This document shows, piece by piece, positions 7,324 through 15,350 of a stretch of 22,163 bases of DNA. The DNA comes from Brevundimonas sp. (GTDB lineage: Bacteria > Pseudomonadota > Alphaproteobacteria > Caulobacterales > Caulobacteraceae). The notes under the pieces are model-generated. The model was not told the origin of the DNA. It searched no databases and saw only the letters and a program-made list of their open reading frames with translations. The translations under genes were made by a program, and so were the position numbers. The DNA lies in the NCBI GenBank assembly GCA_020253595.1, contig JADCBH010000014.1, forward strand, positions 1 to 22,163. Direction: 5' to 3'. Position 1 is the first letter of the stretch. Every line of letters starts with the position of its first letter.

Positions 7324-7507
7324 GTCTCCTCCCCATCGCCGAAGGGCGATGGGGAGGTGGATCGCGGCGATCAGCCGCGAGACGGAGGGGCGACTCGGTG
7401 GTTGGAGTGGGGGCTGGCAGCTTCGGATTCTGCGGGCGGAGTCGCCCCCTCCGTCACTCCGCTGCGCTGCGTGCCTCCTCCCCCTCGCTGCGCGACGGGG
7501 AGGAGAC
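7324..7507. repeat. MITE-like palindromic intergenic repeat, copy 1
   Basis: This 184-base element begins GTCTCCTCCCC and ends GGGGAGGAGAC, so its ends are inverted repeats. A perfect 13-bp hairpin (CCTCCCCATCGCC, 4-base loop) lies at the left end. Another foldback at the right end has a TCGC-TGC-GCGA tip. In the middle, GACGGAGGGGCGACTC pairs with GAGTCGCCCCCTCCGTC. A second copy lies at 17425-17584. No open frame with protein character is present. It sits between the mmsA start and the end of the adenosyltransferase gene. Confidence 0.75.
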
Positions 7508-7509
7508 GC

Positions 7510-8082
7510 TCATCTCGTCCCGCCGGGGACCCATTTCACGTCGCCCGCGCCGTTGGCGTTGGCGCGGCGCGCGGCGACGAACAGATGGTCGGAAAGACGG
7601 TTCAGATAGCGCAGGGCCTGGGGCGTGACGGCGGCACCGGTCTCCACCAGGCGGATGGCCTCGCGCTCGGCCCGGCGCGCGATGGTGCGGGCCAGATGAA
7701 GGTGTGCCGACAGGGCCGATCCGCCGGGTAGGATGAAGCTGTCCAGGGCCTTCAGGCTCTCGTTCATCCAGTCGATCTCGGCCTCCAGCCGGTCGACCTG
7801 GCTGTCGACCATGCGCAGCGCCTCCCACGCCGGCGGCGGATCCAGCGGGGTGGCCAGATCGGCGCCCAGATCGAACAGCTCGTTCTGGATGCGACCCAGC
7901 ATGGCGTCGATGCGGTCATTCTGGCCTGAATGCAGACGAGCCACGCCGATCGCGGCGTTCAGCTCGTCGACCGTGCCATAGGCCTCGACGCGCGGATCGC
8001 TCTTGGACACCCGTTCGCCGGACGCCAGGCCCGTGTCGCCGTCGTCGCCCGTGCGGGTGTAGATCTTGTTCAGGACGACCAC
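7510..8082 (-). CDS. PduO-type ATP:cob(I)alamin adenosyltransferase
   Basis: A 190-residue enzyme that moves the adenosyl group of ATP to cob(I)alamin, making the coenzyme of methylmalonyl-CoA mutase and similar enzymes. Family marks are the ATP-binding N-terminus (KIYTRTGDDGDTGL), YGTVDELNAAIGVAR, QNELFDLGADLATP, FILPGGSALSAHLHLART with RRAERE, and LNRLSDHLFVAARRAN. The start is GTG at 8082 with GGGAGG upstream. The gene follows a twin-transmembrane gene after only four bases, forming an operon seen in other alphaproteobacteria. The stop lies three bases from a MITE-like repeat. Confidence 0.95.
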   Translation of the reverse strand: MVVLNKIYTRTGDDGDTGLASGERVSKSDPRVEAYGTVDELNAAIGVARLHSGQNDRIDAMLGRIQNELFDLGADLATPLDPPPAWEALRMVDSQVDRLEAEIDWMNESLKALDSFILPGGSALSAHLHLARTIARRAEREAIRLVETGAAVTPQALRYLNRLSDHLFVAARRANANGAGDVKWVPGGTR

Positions 8083-8086
8083 GCGA

Positions 8087-8290
8087 TCAGCCTCCCTGCG
8101 TGGATTTCCACCACATGCCAGCCATCAGCAGCAGGATCGCCGCGCCTTGCAGGGCAACCCGCAGGCGCATCAGCTTGTTGGAGTTCGACCGGCCATACTC
8201 GCCGCCCCGGAACAGGGCGTAGATGCCAAAGCCGAGCGTGAGGGTCACCGCTCCGATGGCGACCAGGATCAGAATGTCGAACAGGCTCAT
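8087..8290 (-). CDS. Twin-transmembrane protein, HIG1-like
   Basis: A 67-residue membrane protein with two helices (ILILVAIGAVTLTLGFGIYALF and VALQGAAILLLMAGMWW). They are joined by a polar loop with the conserved RGGEYGRSNSNKLMRLRV. This loop and the pair of helices match the small HIG1/twin-transmembrane proteins of alphaproteobacteria, related to hypoxia-induced mitochondrial proteins. The bacterial role is unclear, and an association with respiratory complexes is only an analogy. It is first in the pair with the cobalamin adenosyltransferase. Confidence 0.85.
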   Translation of the reverse strand: MSLFDILILVAIGAVTLTLGFGIYALFRGGEYGRSNSNKLMRLRVALQGAAILLLMAGMWWKSTQGG

Positions 8291-8421
8291 GGGGCCTATC
8301 TAGGCCGGTCGGGGCAGACGCGCCAGCGAGCGCACCTGCGGCGTTCACGCCCGGCTAACCCTTCTCCTCGTCGCGATCTCAACCTTTGGCCTTCAGAGTG
8401 CGACGTTCTGGAGTGCCCTGC

Positions 8422-9546
8422 TTGACCGATCGCGCCGTCCGAAACCTCGCCAACCTGAAGAAATCCGCGTCGACGGCGCGGGTGCTCAACCTGCTGCGCG
8501 TCTGGGACGAGCATGGTGCCACCGACGGCTGGAAGGCCGCCCCGATGTTCCGGCATCCGTCGCTGAACCGGGCCCTGATCCTGAAACACCGCCTGCGCCG
8601 CGACGAGGTCGATCGCTTCCGCGTCCGCCGTCACGTCGCCACCAAGATCATCCTGCCGATCGATCGAGGCGATCTGCGGATCGGTGGCCGGTACGGCTTT
8701 GTCGACGAGATCGGATACGACCGGCTGATGGAAGAGACCTTCGGGATCGGACCGTCGCACCCGGACCGCCAGGTGCTGGCGCTGATGGACGAACTGCCGG
8801 GGCTCGATCCCTTCCTGCTGCGCGAGCAGCTCCGTCGCCACGGCTTCGCGCCCGATCCCTGCTATTTCAATCTGACCGAGGCCGACCTCTCGCGCATGAC
8901 CGAGTTCGTCTCGGAGGAAATCCGGCCCCTGGTCGATCTGAGCCTCGGCCCTGATGCGGACCTGACGGCGGAAAACCCGGTCTCGCGACTGACGGGCAAG
9001 ATCATGTCCTTCACGCCGGGCGAAGACATGAGTTCGCTCGGCGCGACCCTGCAGCTGGACCCCCAGGAGTATGAGGAGGGCGTCTTCTGTTGGAAGGGCT
9101 TCCTCTACTACAAATGGTCGCTTCAGACGGTGATCGGCGATATCGGCGGGGTTCTTGACAGTGTCCGCCGCGCCAAGCCCTACGGTCGTCTCGACCCCGA
9201 GCAATCCATCGCCATCGAGCGCGTGCGCGAGGTGGTGGAACGCCGCATCATCCTGACGTGTGAATCCGCCTCGGACATGCTGAAGGTCTATGACGAGGCC
9301 TTCGTCGCCATGACACAGCAGGGGGACCCGAGCCGGTTCCGGGACTTCCTGAGGGACGCACCGCTTCTGTTCGCGCGACTGGGGGAGCGACTGGGCGCGG
9401 TTCAGCACATCGTCAGCTTCTGGCGTTTCCGCACTGCGTCTGGAAAGCCGCGGCTCACGCCCGAAGAGTTCCTCGACCTTCTGGCCGATTTCGAAGTCAG
9501 CCTGTCAGGCCGAGAGCGCGCGGACGTCGTGGCGCTCGCGGCGTGA
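8422..9546 (+). CDS. Conserved-looking hypothetical cytoplasmic protein
   Basis: From the TTG at 8422 this gives 374 residues. This start has a GGAG ribosome site 8 bases upstream, whereas the frame reaches back to 8386 without one. The protein is soluble, with no signal peptide. It has mixed strands and helices: an Arg-rich N-terminus, a strand-rich part (RHVATKIILPIDRGDLRIGGRYGFVDEI), and a long helical C-terminal half (IERVREVVERRIILTCESASDMLKVYDEAF). I do not recognise the family. The sequence is well formed with normal codon use, so it is a real gene. It stands alone, divergent from the twin-TM operon and convergent with the MarR-GNAT gene. Confidence 0.75.
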   Translation: MTDRAVRNLANLKKSASTARVLNLLRVWDEHGATDGWKAAPMFRHPSLNRALILKHRLRRDEVDRFRVRRHVATKIILPIDRGDLRIGGRYGFVDEIGYDRLMEETFGIGPSHPDRQVLALMDELPGLDPFLLREQLRRHGFAPDPCYFNLTEADLSRMTEFVSEEIRPLVDLSLGPDADLTAENPVSRLTGKIMSFTPGEDMSSLGATLQLDPQEYEEGVFCWKGFLYYKWSLQTVIGDIGGVLDSVRRAKPYGRLDPEQSIAIERVREVVERRIILTCESASDMLKVYDEAFVAMTQQGDPSRFRDFLRDAPLLFARLGERLGAVQHIVSFWRFRTASGKPRLTPEEFLDLLADFEVSLSGRERADVVALAA

Positions 9547-9598
9547 GACGCGCTCGGGCGTCGGTTATCGGCGCGCCGAACGGGGTCTGCACAGCCCG

Positions 9599-10555
9599 CT
9601 AGAAATCCCGGTGACGCATGGCGACGTCGCACCGTTCATAGCGCGCGCCGAACCGCTCCATGATTTCCGCGTCGTGCCGGAATCCGAGTTTTTCATACAG
9701 GTGGATCGCGGCCTCGCAGCGTTTGCTGGTCAGCAGATAAAGCACCCGCGCGTTCATCCCGAGGGCGCGGTCCAGAACGGCCTGGAGCAGGGCCTCGCCC
9801 ACCTTGTGGCCGCGCGCGGTTTCCAGAACGCCCATCTTGGTCAGCTCGAACTGACCGACGCCGGTCTTCTGCAAGGCGCAGGTGCCCACGACGCCCAGGC
9901 CGGCGACGCTGGCGAACAGGATGTCGCCGCCGCGTGACAGGATGTGGGTTTGCGGGTTTTCCAGAACCTCGCGATCCGTCGCCTCGAGCGCGAACATCGC
10001 CTCGATCCACTGGACGTTGATGTCGTGGAAGTCCCTTGCTCGCTCCGGGGCGAAGGGCAGGATCTCGACGGTCGAACCGGGTCGCGAGGCCGCGGCGCGC
10101 TGGTGTAGCGGCTCTTCGTCCAGCGAACGTTCGATGGCGTCCAGCTGCTTGACGAGCGGGCCGTCCAGAGTGGCGCACAGGGCCCTGACGCTGGCTTCGA
10201 CGGCCGGCCAGATCTCGGCCCTCGAGCGGGCGACGACCTCGCTGCCCTTGACGGAAAGCCGGACCGTGCGGCGGCGGCGATCCGCGTCCGCGGGGCCGTC
10301 CTCGACCAGACCGGCTTCAACCAGTTTGGCGAGGGCTCGGGTGACGCCCGGCTGGCTGACGCCAGTGGCCTCCACGATGGCTCTGACAGAGAGCGGACCC
10401 GTGGCCTCGAGCGCCGCCAGGATCGGATACTGGGCGGGCTGCACGGGCAGGCCCGCGCGCTCGATCAGGACCGCGACGTCGGACTGCATCCGCTCGCCCA
10501 GCCGCTTCAGGCGGCTGCCCAGAAACAGGTGAGGCCGGTCCCTGAGGATGTCCAT
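9599..10555 (-). CDS. MarR-GNAT fusion: transcriptional regulator with acetyltransferase domain
   Basis: A 318-residue two-domain protein. Residues 1 to about 150 are a MarR winged-helix domain, with a recognition region (LSVRAIVEATGVSQPGVTRALAKLVEAGLVE) followed by the wing (DADRRRRTVRLSVKG). Residues about 163-318 are a GNAT acetyltransferase, with acetyl-CoA motif TARGHKVGEALLQAVLDRA and the C-terminal LYEKLGF. MarR-GNAT fusions are known, but their acetyl acceptors are mostly unknown. The ATG at 10555 has a GAGGGA ribosome site and a canonical promoter. A 20-bp palindrome over the expected transcript start suggests autorepression. It is next to ahcY but has its own promoter. Confidence 0.93.
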   Translation of the reverse strand: MDILRDRPHLFLGSRLKRLGERMQSDVAVLIERAGLPVQPAQYPILAALEATGPLSVRAIVEATGVSQPGVTRALAKLVEAGLVEDGPADADRRRRTVRLSVKGSEVVARSRAEIWPAVEASVRALCATLDGPLVKQLDAIERSLDEEPLHQRAAASRPGSTVEILPFAPERARDFHDINVQWIEAMFALEATDREVLENPQTHILSRGGDILFASVAGLGVVGTCALQKTGVGQFELTKMGVLETARGHKVGEALLQAVLDRALGMNARVLYLLTSKRCEAAIHLYEKLGFRHDAEIMERFGARYERCDVAMRHRDF

Positions 10556-10562
10556 GCGCGTC

Positions 10563-10582
10563 CCTCGAAATGCATATCGAGG
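10563..10582. promoter_or_regulatory. Palindromic operator, probably autoregulatory for the MarR-GNAT gene
   Basis: A 20-bp near-perfect palindrome has outer arms CCTCGA and TCGAGG around a central ATGCAT; only the two bases flanking the centre break symmetry. It lies between the -10 element and the start codon of the MarR-GNAT gene, where binding would block transcription. MarR dimers bind palindromes of this size. Confidence 0.65.
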
Positions 10583-10584
10583 TA

Positions 10585-10613
10585 TATAACCGGGTATTGG
10601 AAGTCGCCGTCAA
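10585..10613 (-). promoter_or_regulatory. Promoter of the MarR-GNAT gene
   Basis: On the minus strand, TTGACG (10613-10608) is followed after exactly 17 bases by GTTATA (10590-10585). The predicted start lies inside the palindrome at 10563-10582. The match to a housekeeping sigma promoter is good for such GC-rich DNA. Confidence 0.55.
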
Positions 10614-10624
10614 CCCGGGTGAAC

Positions 10625-10651
10625 GCCCTCGCCGCACGACGCAGCGAGGGC
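10625..10651 (-). terminator. Hairpin after ahcY
   Basis: GCCCTCGC and GCGAGGGC form a perfect 8-bp stem with an 11-base loop, nine bases past the ahcY stop and before the MarR-GNAT promoter. There is no T run, so it is either an imperfect terminator or a 3' end stabiliser. Confidence 0.45.
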
Positions 10652-10659
10652 TGATCGCC

Positions 10660-12051
<1,392 letters not shown>

Positions 12052-12084
12052 GAGGGCGATCCTGATAGGGGCGATTTGCGCGCG

Positions 12085-12113
12085 CCTATAGCCCGCGCCG
12101 GGGGCGGGGGCAA
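12085..12113 (-). promoter_or_regulatory. ahcY: Promoter of ahcY
   Basis: On the minus strand, TTGCCC (12113-12108) and TATAGG (12090-12085) are separated by 17 bases. The expected transcript start is about 27 bases before the ATG. Confidence 0.55.
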
Positions 12114-12116
12114 GGA

Positions 12117-12140
12117 ACATATAAGGATGTCTTTATATGT
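12117..12140. promoter_or_regulatory. 24-bp palindrome upstream of ahcY, likely regulator site
   Basis: Perfect 8-base arms ACATATAA and TTATATGT flank an 8-base centre that is itself half symmetric, giving 20 of 24 symmetric positions. The AT-rich block stands out in very GC-rich DNA and sits four bases upstream of the ahcY -35. Methyl-cycle genes in proteobacteria are known to be controlled by ArsR-family SAH/SAM-responsive regulators (SahR and relatives). Assignment to that family is inference, since I could not compare the consensus. Confidence 0.7.
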
Positions 12141-12143
12141 CGC

Positions 12144-12170
12144 GGCCGGAGCGGGGGTGCCGCTCCGGCC
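12144..12170 (-). terminator. Strong hairpin after the exporter operon
   Basis: GGCCGGAGCG and CGCTCCGGCC form a perfect 10-bp stem with a 7-base loop, six bases past the stop of the HlyD-type gene. There is no T run on either side. It separates the exporter operon from the ahcY regulatory region. Confidence 0.6.
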
Positions 12171-12176
12171 TCCGGA

Positions 12177-13193
12177 TCAGGTCCGCGGCTGCGGCGTCTG
12201 CATCGACCGCGTGGCGGGAACGCCGACGCTGGGGGCTCGCGCGGCACCGGCGGTCTCGCCCGGCTTCATGAACTTGACCAGCACGCGCTGACCGATCAGC
12301 AGGGGCGCGTCGCCGGCGGTCACGACCACCTCGATGACGCGTTCGTCCGACCGCTGGGACGGATCGTCCGAGGCCAGCTTGCGGGCCCCGAAGACGGCGG
12401 CGCGGCGCAGCACCGAGCCGACATAGACGGTATCCGGGTCGCCCTCGGGCGTGATCTCCACGGCCTGGCCGGTGCTGACGTTGGGGATGTCGCTCTCGAC
12501 GATCTCGGCGCGCGCGATACGGGGGGCGTCGGGTTCCAGGTCGAACAGGTTGGACACCTGCAGCGTCGAGGCACCCGAACCCGGGTTGGCGTAACGGCGC
12601 ACGATCCGGCCATTGGCGGGCGAGCGGATGACCGTCAGTTCGACGTTGAACGCGGCCTCGTCGCGACGGGCGCGGGCGGTCTGGACGTCGGCCTGCTGGG
12701 CCCCCAGCCGTGCCTGGGCGGTGGCGATGGCGTCGCGCGCCTGATCCAGACGCTGGCCGGCGACGAAGTTGGTGGCGACCAGCCGTTCCAGCCGGTCGAA
12801 CTCGCGCTGGGCGGTGCGGATGTCGACGTTGATCAGGCGCAGTTGGGCCTCGGCCGCCGCCAGGTTGGCCTCAGCGGTCTGCAGCGCCAGACGGGGCTCA
12901 TCGTCCTCCTGACGCGCCAGGATCTGGCCGGCGGTGACGGTGTCGCCTTCCTGCACATAGACTTCACGGATGACGCCGCCGCGGCGCGCCGCGATCTGGA
13001 TGATGCCACCCTCGATGTCGATCTTGCCGTTCGCGATGGCCGCATAGGGGCTCTCGACGCGCTCGGCCTCGGCCTTTTCGGCGTCCGCCTTCTTGGCCGC
13101 GCCCTGGCCCTGCATGAACAGGAAGCCGGCGACGATCACGATGATCAGCAGGACGCCGATCCAGACCCATTTGTTTTTCAGGAAGCCGGGCAT
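12177..13193 (-). CDS. HlyD-family periplasmic adaptor of an ABC exporter (DevB-like)
   Basis: A 338-residue adaptor. One N-terminal membrane helix (VWIGVLLIIVIVAGFLFM, about residues 9-27) anchors it in the inner membrane. A lipoyl-like half motif (GGVIREVYVQEGDTVTAGQILARQEDD) comes next. A long alpha-hairpin follows (about residues 100-185, many AEA/ARR heptads), then the second half motif (VIRSPANGRIVRRYANPGS) and a beta-barrel part. The tail is Pro/Ala rich. It is the last of three genes with an FtsX-type permease and an ATPase, the DevBCA/MacAB layout. The adaptor would link the permease to an outer-membrane channel, which is not encoded here. Confidence 0.9.
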   Translation of the reverse strand: MPGFLKNKWVWIGVLLIIVIVAGFLFMQGQGAAKKADAEKAEAERVESPYAAIANGKIDIEGGIIQIAARRGGVIREVYVQEGDTVTAGQILARQEDDEPRLALQTAEANLAAAEAQLRLINVDIRTAQREFDRLERLVATNFVAGQRLDQARDAIATAQARLGAQQADVQTARARRDEAAFNVELTVIRSPANGRIVRRYANPGSGASTLQVSNLFDLEPDAPRIARAEIVESDIPNVSTGQAVEITPEGDPDTVYVGSVLRRAAVFGARKLASDDPSQRSDERVIEVVVTAGDAPLLIGQRVLVKFMKPGETAGAARAPSVGVPATRSMQTPQPRT

Positions 13194-13216
13194 GCGTTGA
13201 GAATCCTAAGGGGTCT

Positions 13217-13975
13217 TCAGTGATGGGACGCCAGGGTGGCGTTCGGATTGGGCGTGCGGCGCTCATCGGAGATGATGATGCCGTCCTCGATCTTGATGAC
13301 GCGGTCGGCCCATTCCTCCAGGCGCGGGTCGTGGGTCACGCAGATCACGGCGGCACCGTGTTCGGATGCCGCGCGGCGCAGCAGGCGGATGACGATCTGG
13401 CCGTTCTCGCCGTCCAGCGCCGAGGTCGGTTCGTCGGCGAACAGGATCTGCGGGTCCTTGGCCAGGGCGCGGGCGATGGCGACGCGCTGCTTTTCGCCGC
13501 CCGACAGGGCCGATGGCCGCTGATGCAGACGGGGCTTCAGGCCGACCTCTTCCAGAGCCAGCGTCGCGCGCTTCTTCGCGGCATCAGGCGACAGGCCCTG
13601 GAACTTCAGAACGGTCTGGACCTGTTGCAGGGCGGTCAGGGCCGGGAACAGGTTGAAGCCCTGGAAGATGAAGCCGCAGTGATCCAGCCGGAACTTGTCG
13701 ATCTTGCCCGACGACAGCTTCCACAGGTCATCGACGTCCAGGGCATCGACACGGCCTTCCTCGGGCCGCAGCAGGCCCGACAGCGCCGCGATCAGCGTCG
13801 ACTTGCCCGAACCGGACGGTCCCATGACCATGGTCAGGTCGCCGTGGCGCGCGTCAAAGTCGACGCCCTTCAGCACCTCGACAAAGCCCTTGCCGGACTT
13901 GAAGCGCTTGCGCAGACCCTTGGCCTCGATGGCGTAGTCGCCGTGTTTGCCGTGCGCGGTGGTGTGATGGCTCAT
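13217..13975 (-). CDS. ABC transporter ATP-binding protein (DevA/LolD/MacB type)
   Basis: A 252-residue ATPase with all expected motifs: Walker A GPSGSGKST (residues 52-60), Q-loop in FIFQGFNLFP, signature LSGGEKQRVAIARAL, Walker B ILFADEPTSALD, and H-loop VTHD. This sequence type serves FtsX-fold permeases. The ATG at 13975 overlaps the permease stop as ATGA, so translation is coupled; a longer upstream frame is the shadow of the permease gene. The start of the protein is His-rich (SHHTTAHGKH). It powers the exporter encoded by the genes on both sides. The cargo is unknown. Confidence 0.95.
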   Translation of the reverse strand: MSHHTTAHGKHGDYAIEAKGLRKRFKSGKGFVEVLKGVDFDARHGDLTMVMGPSGSGKSTLIAALSGLLRPEEGRVDALDVDDLWKLSSGKIDKFRLDHCGFIFQGFNLFPALTALQQVQTVLKFQGLSPDAAKKRATLALEEVGLKPRLHQRPSALSGGEKQRVAIARALAKDPQILFADEPTSALDGENGQIVIRLLRRAASEHGAAVICVTHDPRLEEWADRVIKIEDGIIISDERRTPNPNATLASHH

Positions 13976-15144
13976 CGCAGCAGGTCCGCAGGCTGGCTGT
14001 TCTTGAGGACGCCGAGGGACAACATGCCTGACACCATGGCGATTGCGATCAGGCCACCGCCGACCATCATGATGGCATCCGGTTGCAGCGCAATCAGTAC
14101 GCCTTGCGACGCCGCGAATAGCGCGACAAGCCATGTCAGCAGAACGGCTGCCGCGACGCCAACCACACCGACCCAGAAGCTGAGTTCCACGACGATCCAC
14201 CTGAGCGACCCCATGCCCACACCCAGCGCCCGCAGTGAGGCAAACTCCTTGATGTTGGCCATGATCGCGCCTCTGAGCGTCTGCCACGTAATGGCCACGC
14301 CGATGACGATGCCCACGAAAGTCACCCCGCCCAGGATGATGATCAGTGGTCCCTCGTCGAACATGGCACCCTGGTTGGCGGCGGCCAGCTCGTCACGGGT
14401 CCAGGCCTTCCACTGCCCGCCACCCGCCGCATTCAAGTCGGCGACAACTCGCTCGGCGTCAGCGGGGTTTCGGATCTTGACCATGAGAGGTCCGACGCGC
14501 GGCCCGGTGTCGGCCTGACCGACCATGCGCAGGGTGTCGCGAGACATCACGACGGTCTGCTGCATCATGTTCGGGTAGCCGCGCAGGATGCCGACGACTG
14601 TGACTGTCCGTCCATTGTAGAGCGCCTTGTCGCCGAGTTTGACGCCCAGCGACTTCACGGCCGTCTCGTCGATGGCGACGGTGTAGGGTTGCCGAAGTGC
14701 CTCGACCAAGGCGGGTGAGTAATCCGTAGGTATGGTCACCGCTCCCGGCGTCGTGTCGATGATGGAGGCCTGCACGAAGTTCTGCCTCGGCGCGCCCTCC
14801 CGTGCCCGGTCAGCGGCCGACTTGGTCGGATCGACTTCCTGCAGCGATTGGAAACTCCCGCCGGAACCGTCCAGCGGCATCACCTCGACCACGTCAGGAT
14901 GGTTGTAGACCATCGGTATGAAGCGGCGCGGCACGCCCGAGGGTCCGCCAATGATGCTCCTGGCTCCCGGCTGCAGGACGAAGACGTCAGCGCTGGAGCG
15001 TTCAATAGTCGCCATGAAGCCTTTGCCGATGCCGATGAACACGCCGGCCATGCCCAGCACCAGCAAGCCTGACAGGGCCAGCGCCATGACGGCGGCCATA
15101 TATCGGCGCCACTCGAAAAGCAGCGTGGAAAGCGCAAGCGACAT
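13972..15144 (-). CDS. FtsX-like ABC transporter permease (DevC-like)
   Basis: A 390-residue permease, about DevC length. It has one N-terminal membrane helix (VMALALSGLLVLGMAGVFIGIG). A large periplasmic domain of about 230 residues follows. Three C-terminal helices come last (IIILGGVTFVGIVIGVAI, WVGVVGVAAAVLLTWLVALF, GGGLIAIAMVSGMLSLGVL), with the FtsX-family motif FASLRALGVGMGSLRWIVV between the first two. The ATG at 15144 (MSLALSTLLFEWRRY) was preferred to a longer frame because the protein matches the family from here. It is first in the exporter operon and is divergent from the S46 peptidase genes across 206 bases. Confidence 0.92.
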   Translation of the reverse strand: MSLALSTLLFEWRRYMAAVMALALSGLLVLGMAGVFIGIGKGFMATIERSSADVFVLQPGARSIIGGPSGVPRRFIPMVYNHPDVVEVMPLDGSGGSFQSLQEVDPTKSAADRAREGAPRQNFVQASIIDTTPGAVTIPTDYSPALVEALRQPYTVAIDETAVKSLGVKLGDKALYNGRTVTVVGILRGYPNMMQQTVVMSRDTLRMVGQADTGPRVGPLMVKIRNPADAERVVADLNAAGGGQWKAWTRDELAAANQGAMFDEGPLIIILGGVTFVGIVIGVAITWQTLRGAIMANIKEFASLRALGVGMGSLRWIVVELSFWVGVVGVAAAVLLTWLVALFAASQGVLIALQPDAIMMVGGGLIAIAMVSGMLSLGVLKNSQPADLLR

Positions 15145-15282
15145 GATGTGACGGATGTGTCCCTGACCTGTCGCGTATCTGACGCCCGACGCCGTTCTCT
15201 CCAAGTTAAATCGGGGTAAGGACGCTTGTGATCGATATGGCGACGCTTGACCCTGTAAGGGAGGCGCTCAGAGATGCCGCGC

Positions 15283-15312
15283 TTGCCCCAAGGGCAGCCC
15301 TGCGTCTAGTTA
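15283..15312 (+). promoter_or_regulatory. Weak candidate promoter for the S46 peptidase genes
   Basis: TTGCCC (15283-15288) and TAGTTA (15307-15312) are 18 bases apart, about 40 bases before the ATG at 15351. Another possible -35 (TTGACC) lies at 15247. The 206-base divergent region must also hold the exporter operon promoter, which I could not pick out. Confidence 0.3.
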
Positions 15313-15350
15313 CGATGTAACACCAGACCGCTTCACCGGAGATCCCCCGC

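Noticed and set aside
7324..7507. Palindromic repeat as a riboswitch for the mmsA or B12 genes
   Set aside because: There is no B12-box-like sequence, and the same element occurs between S46 peptidase genes, so it is a dispersed repeat and not a leader of a metabolic gene.
8296..9408. 370-residue open frame on the minus strand
   Set aside because: It mirrors the gene at 8422-9546. The plus strand has a better ribosome site and more protein-like composition, although neither has a family match, so this rejection is less certain than the others.
13220..14518. 432-residue open frame on the plus strand
   Set aside because: It is antisense across the ATPase and permease genes of the exporter, whose motifs are complete.
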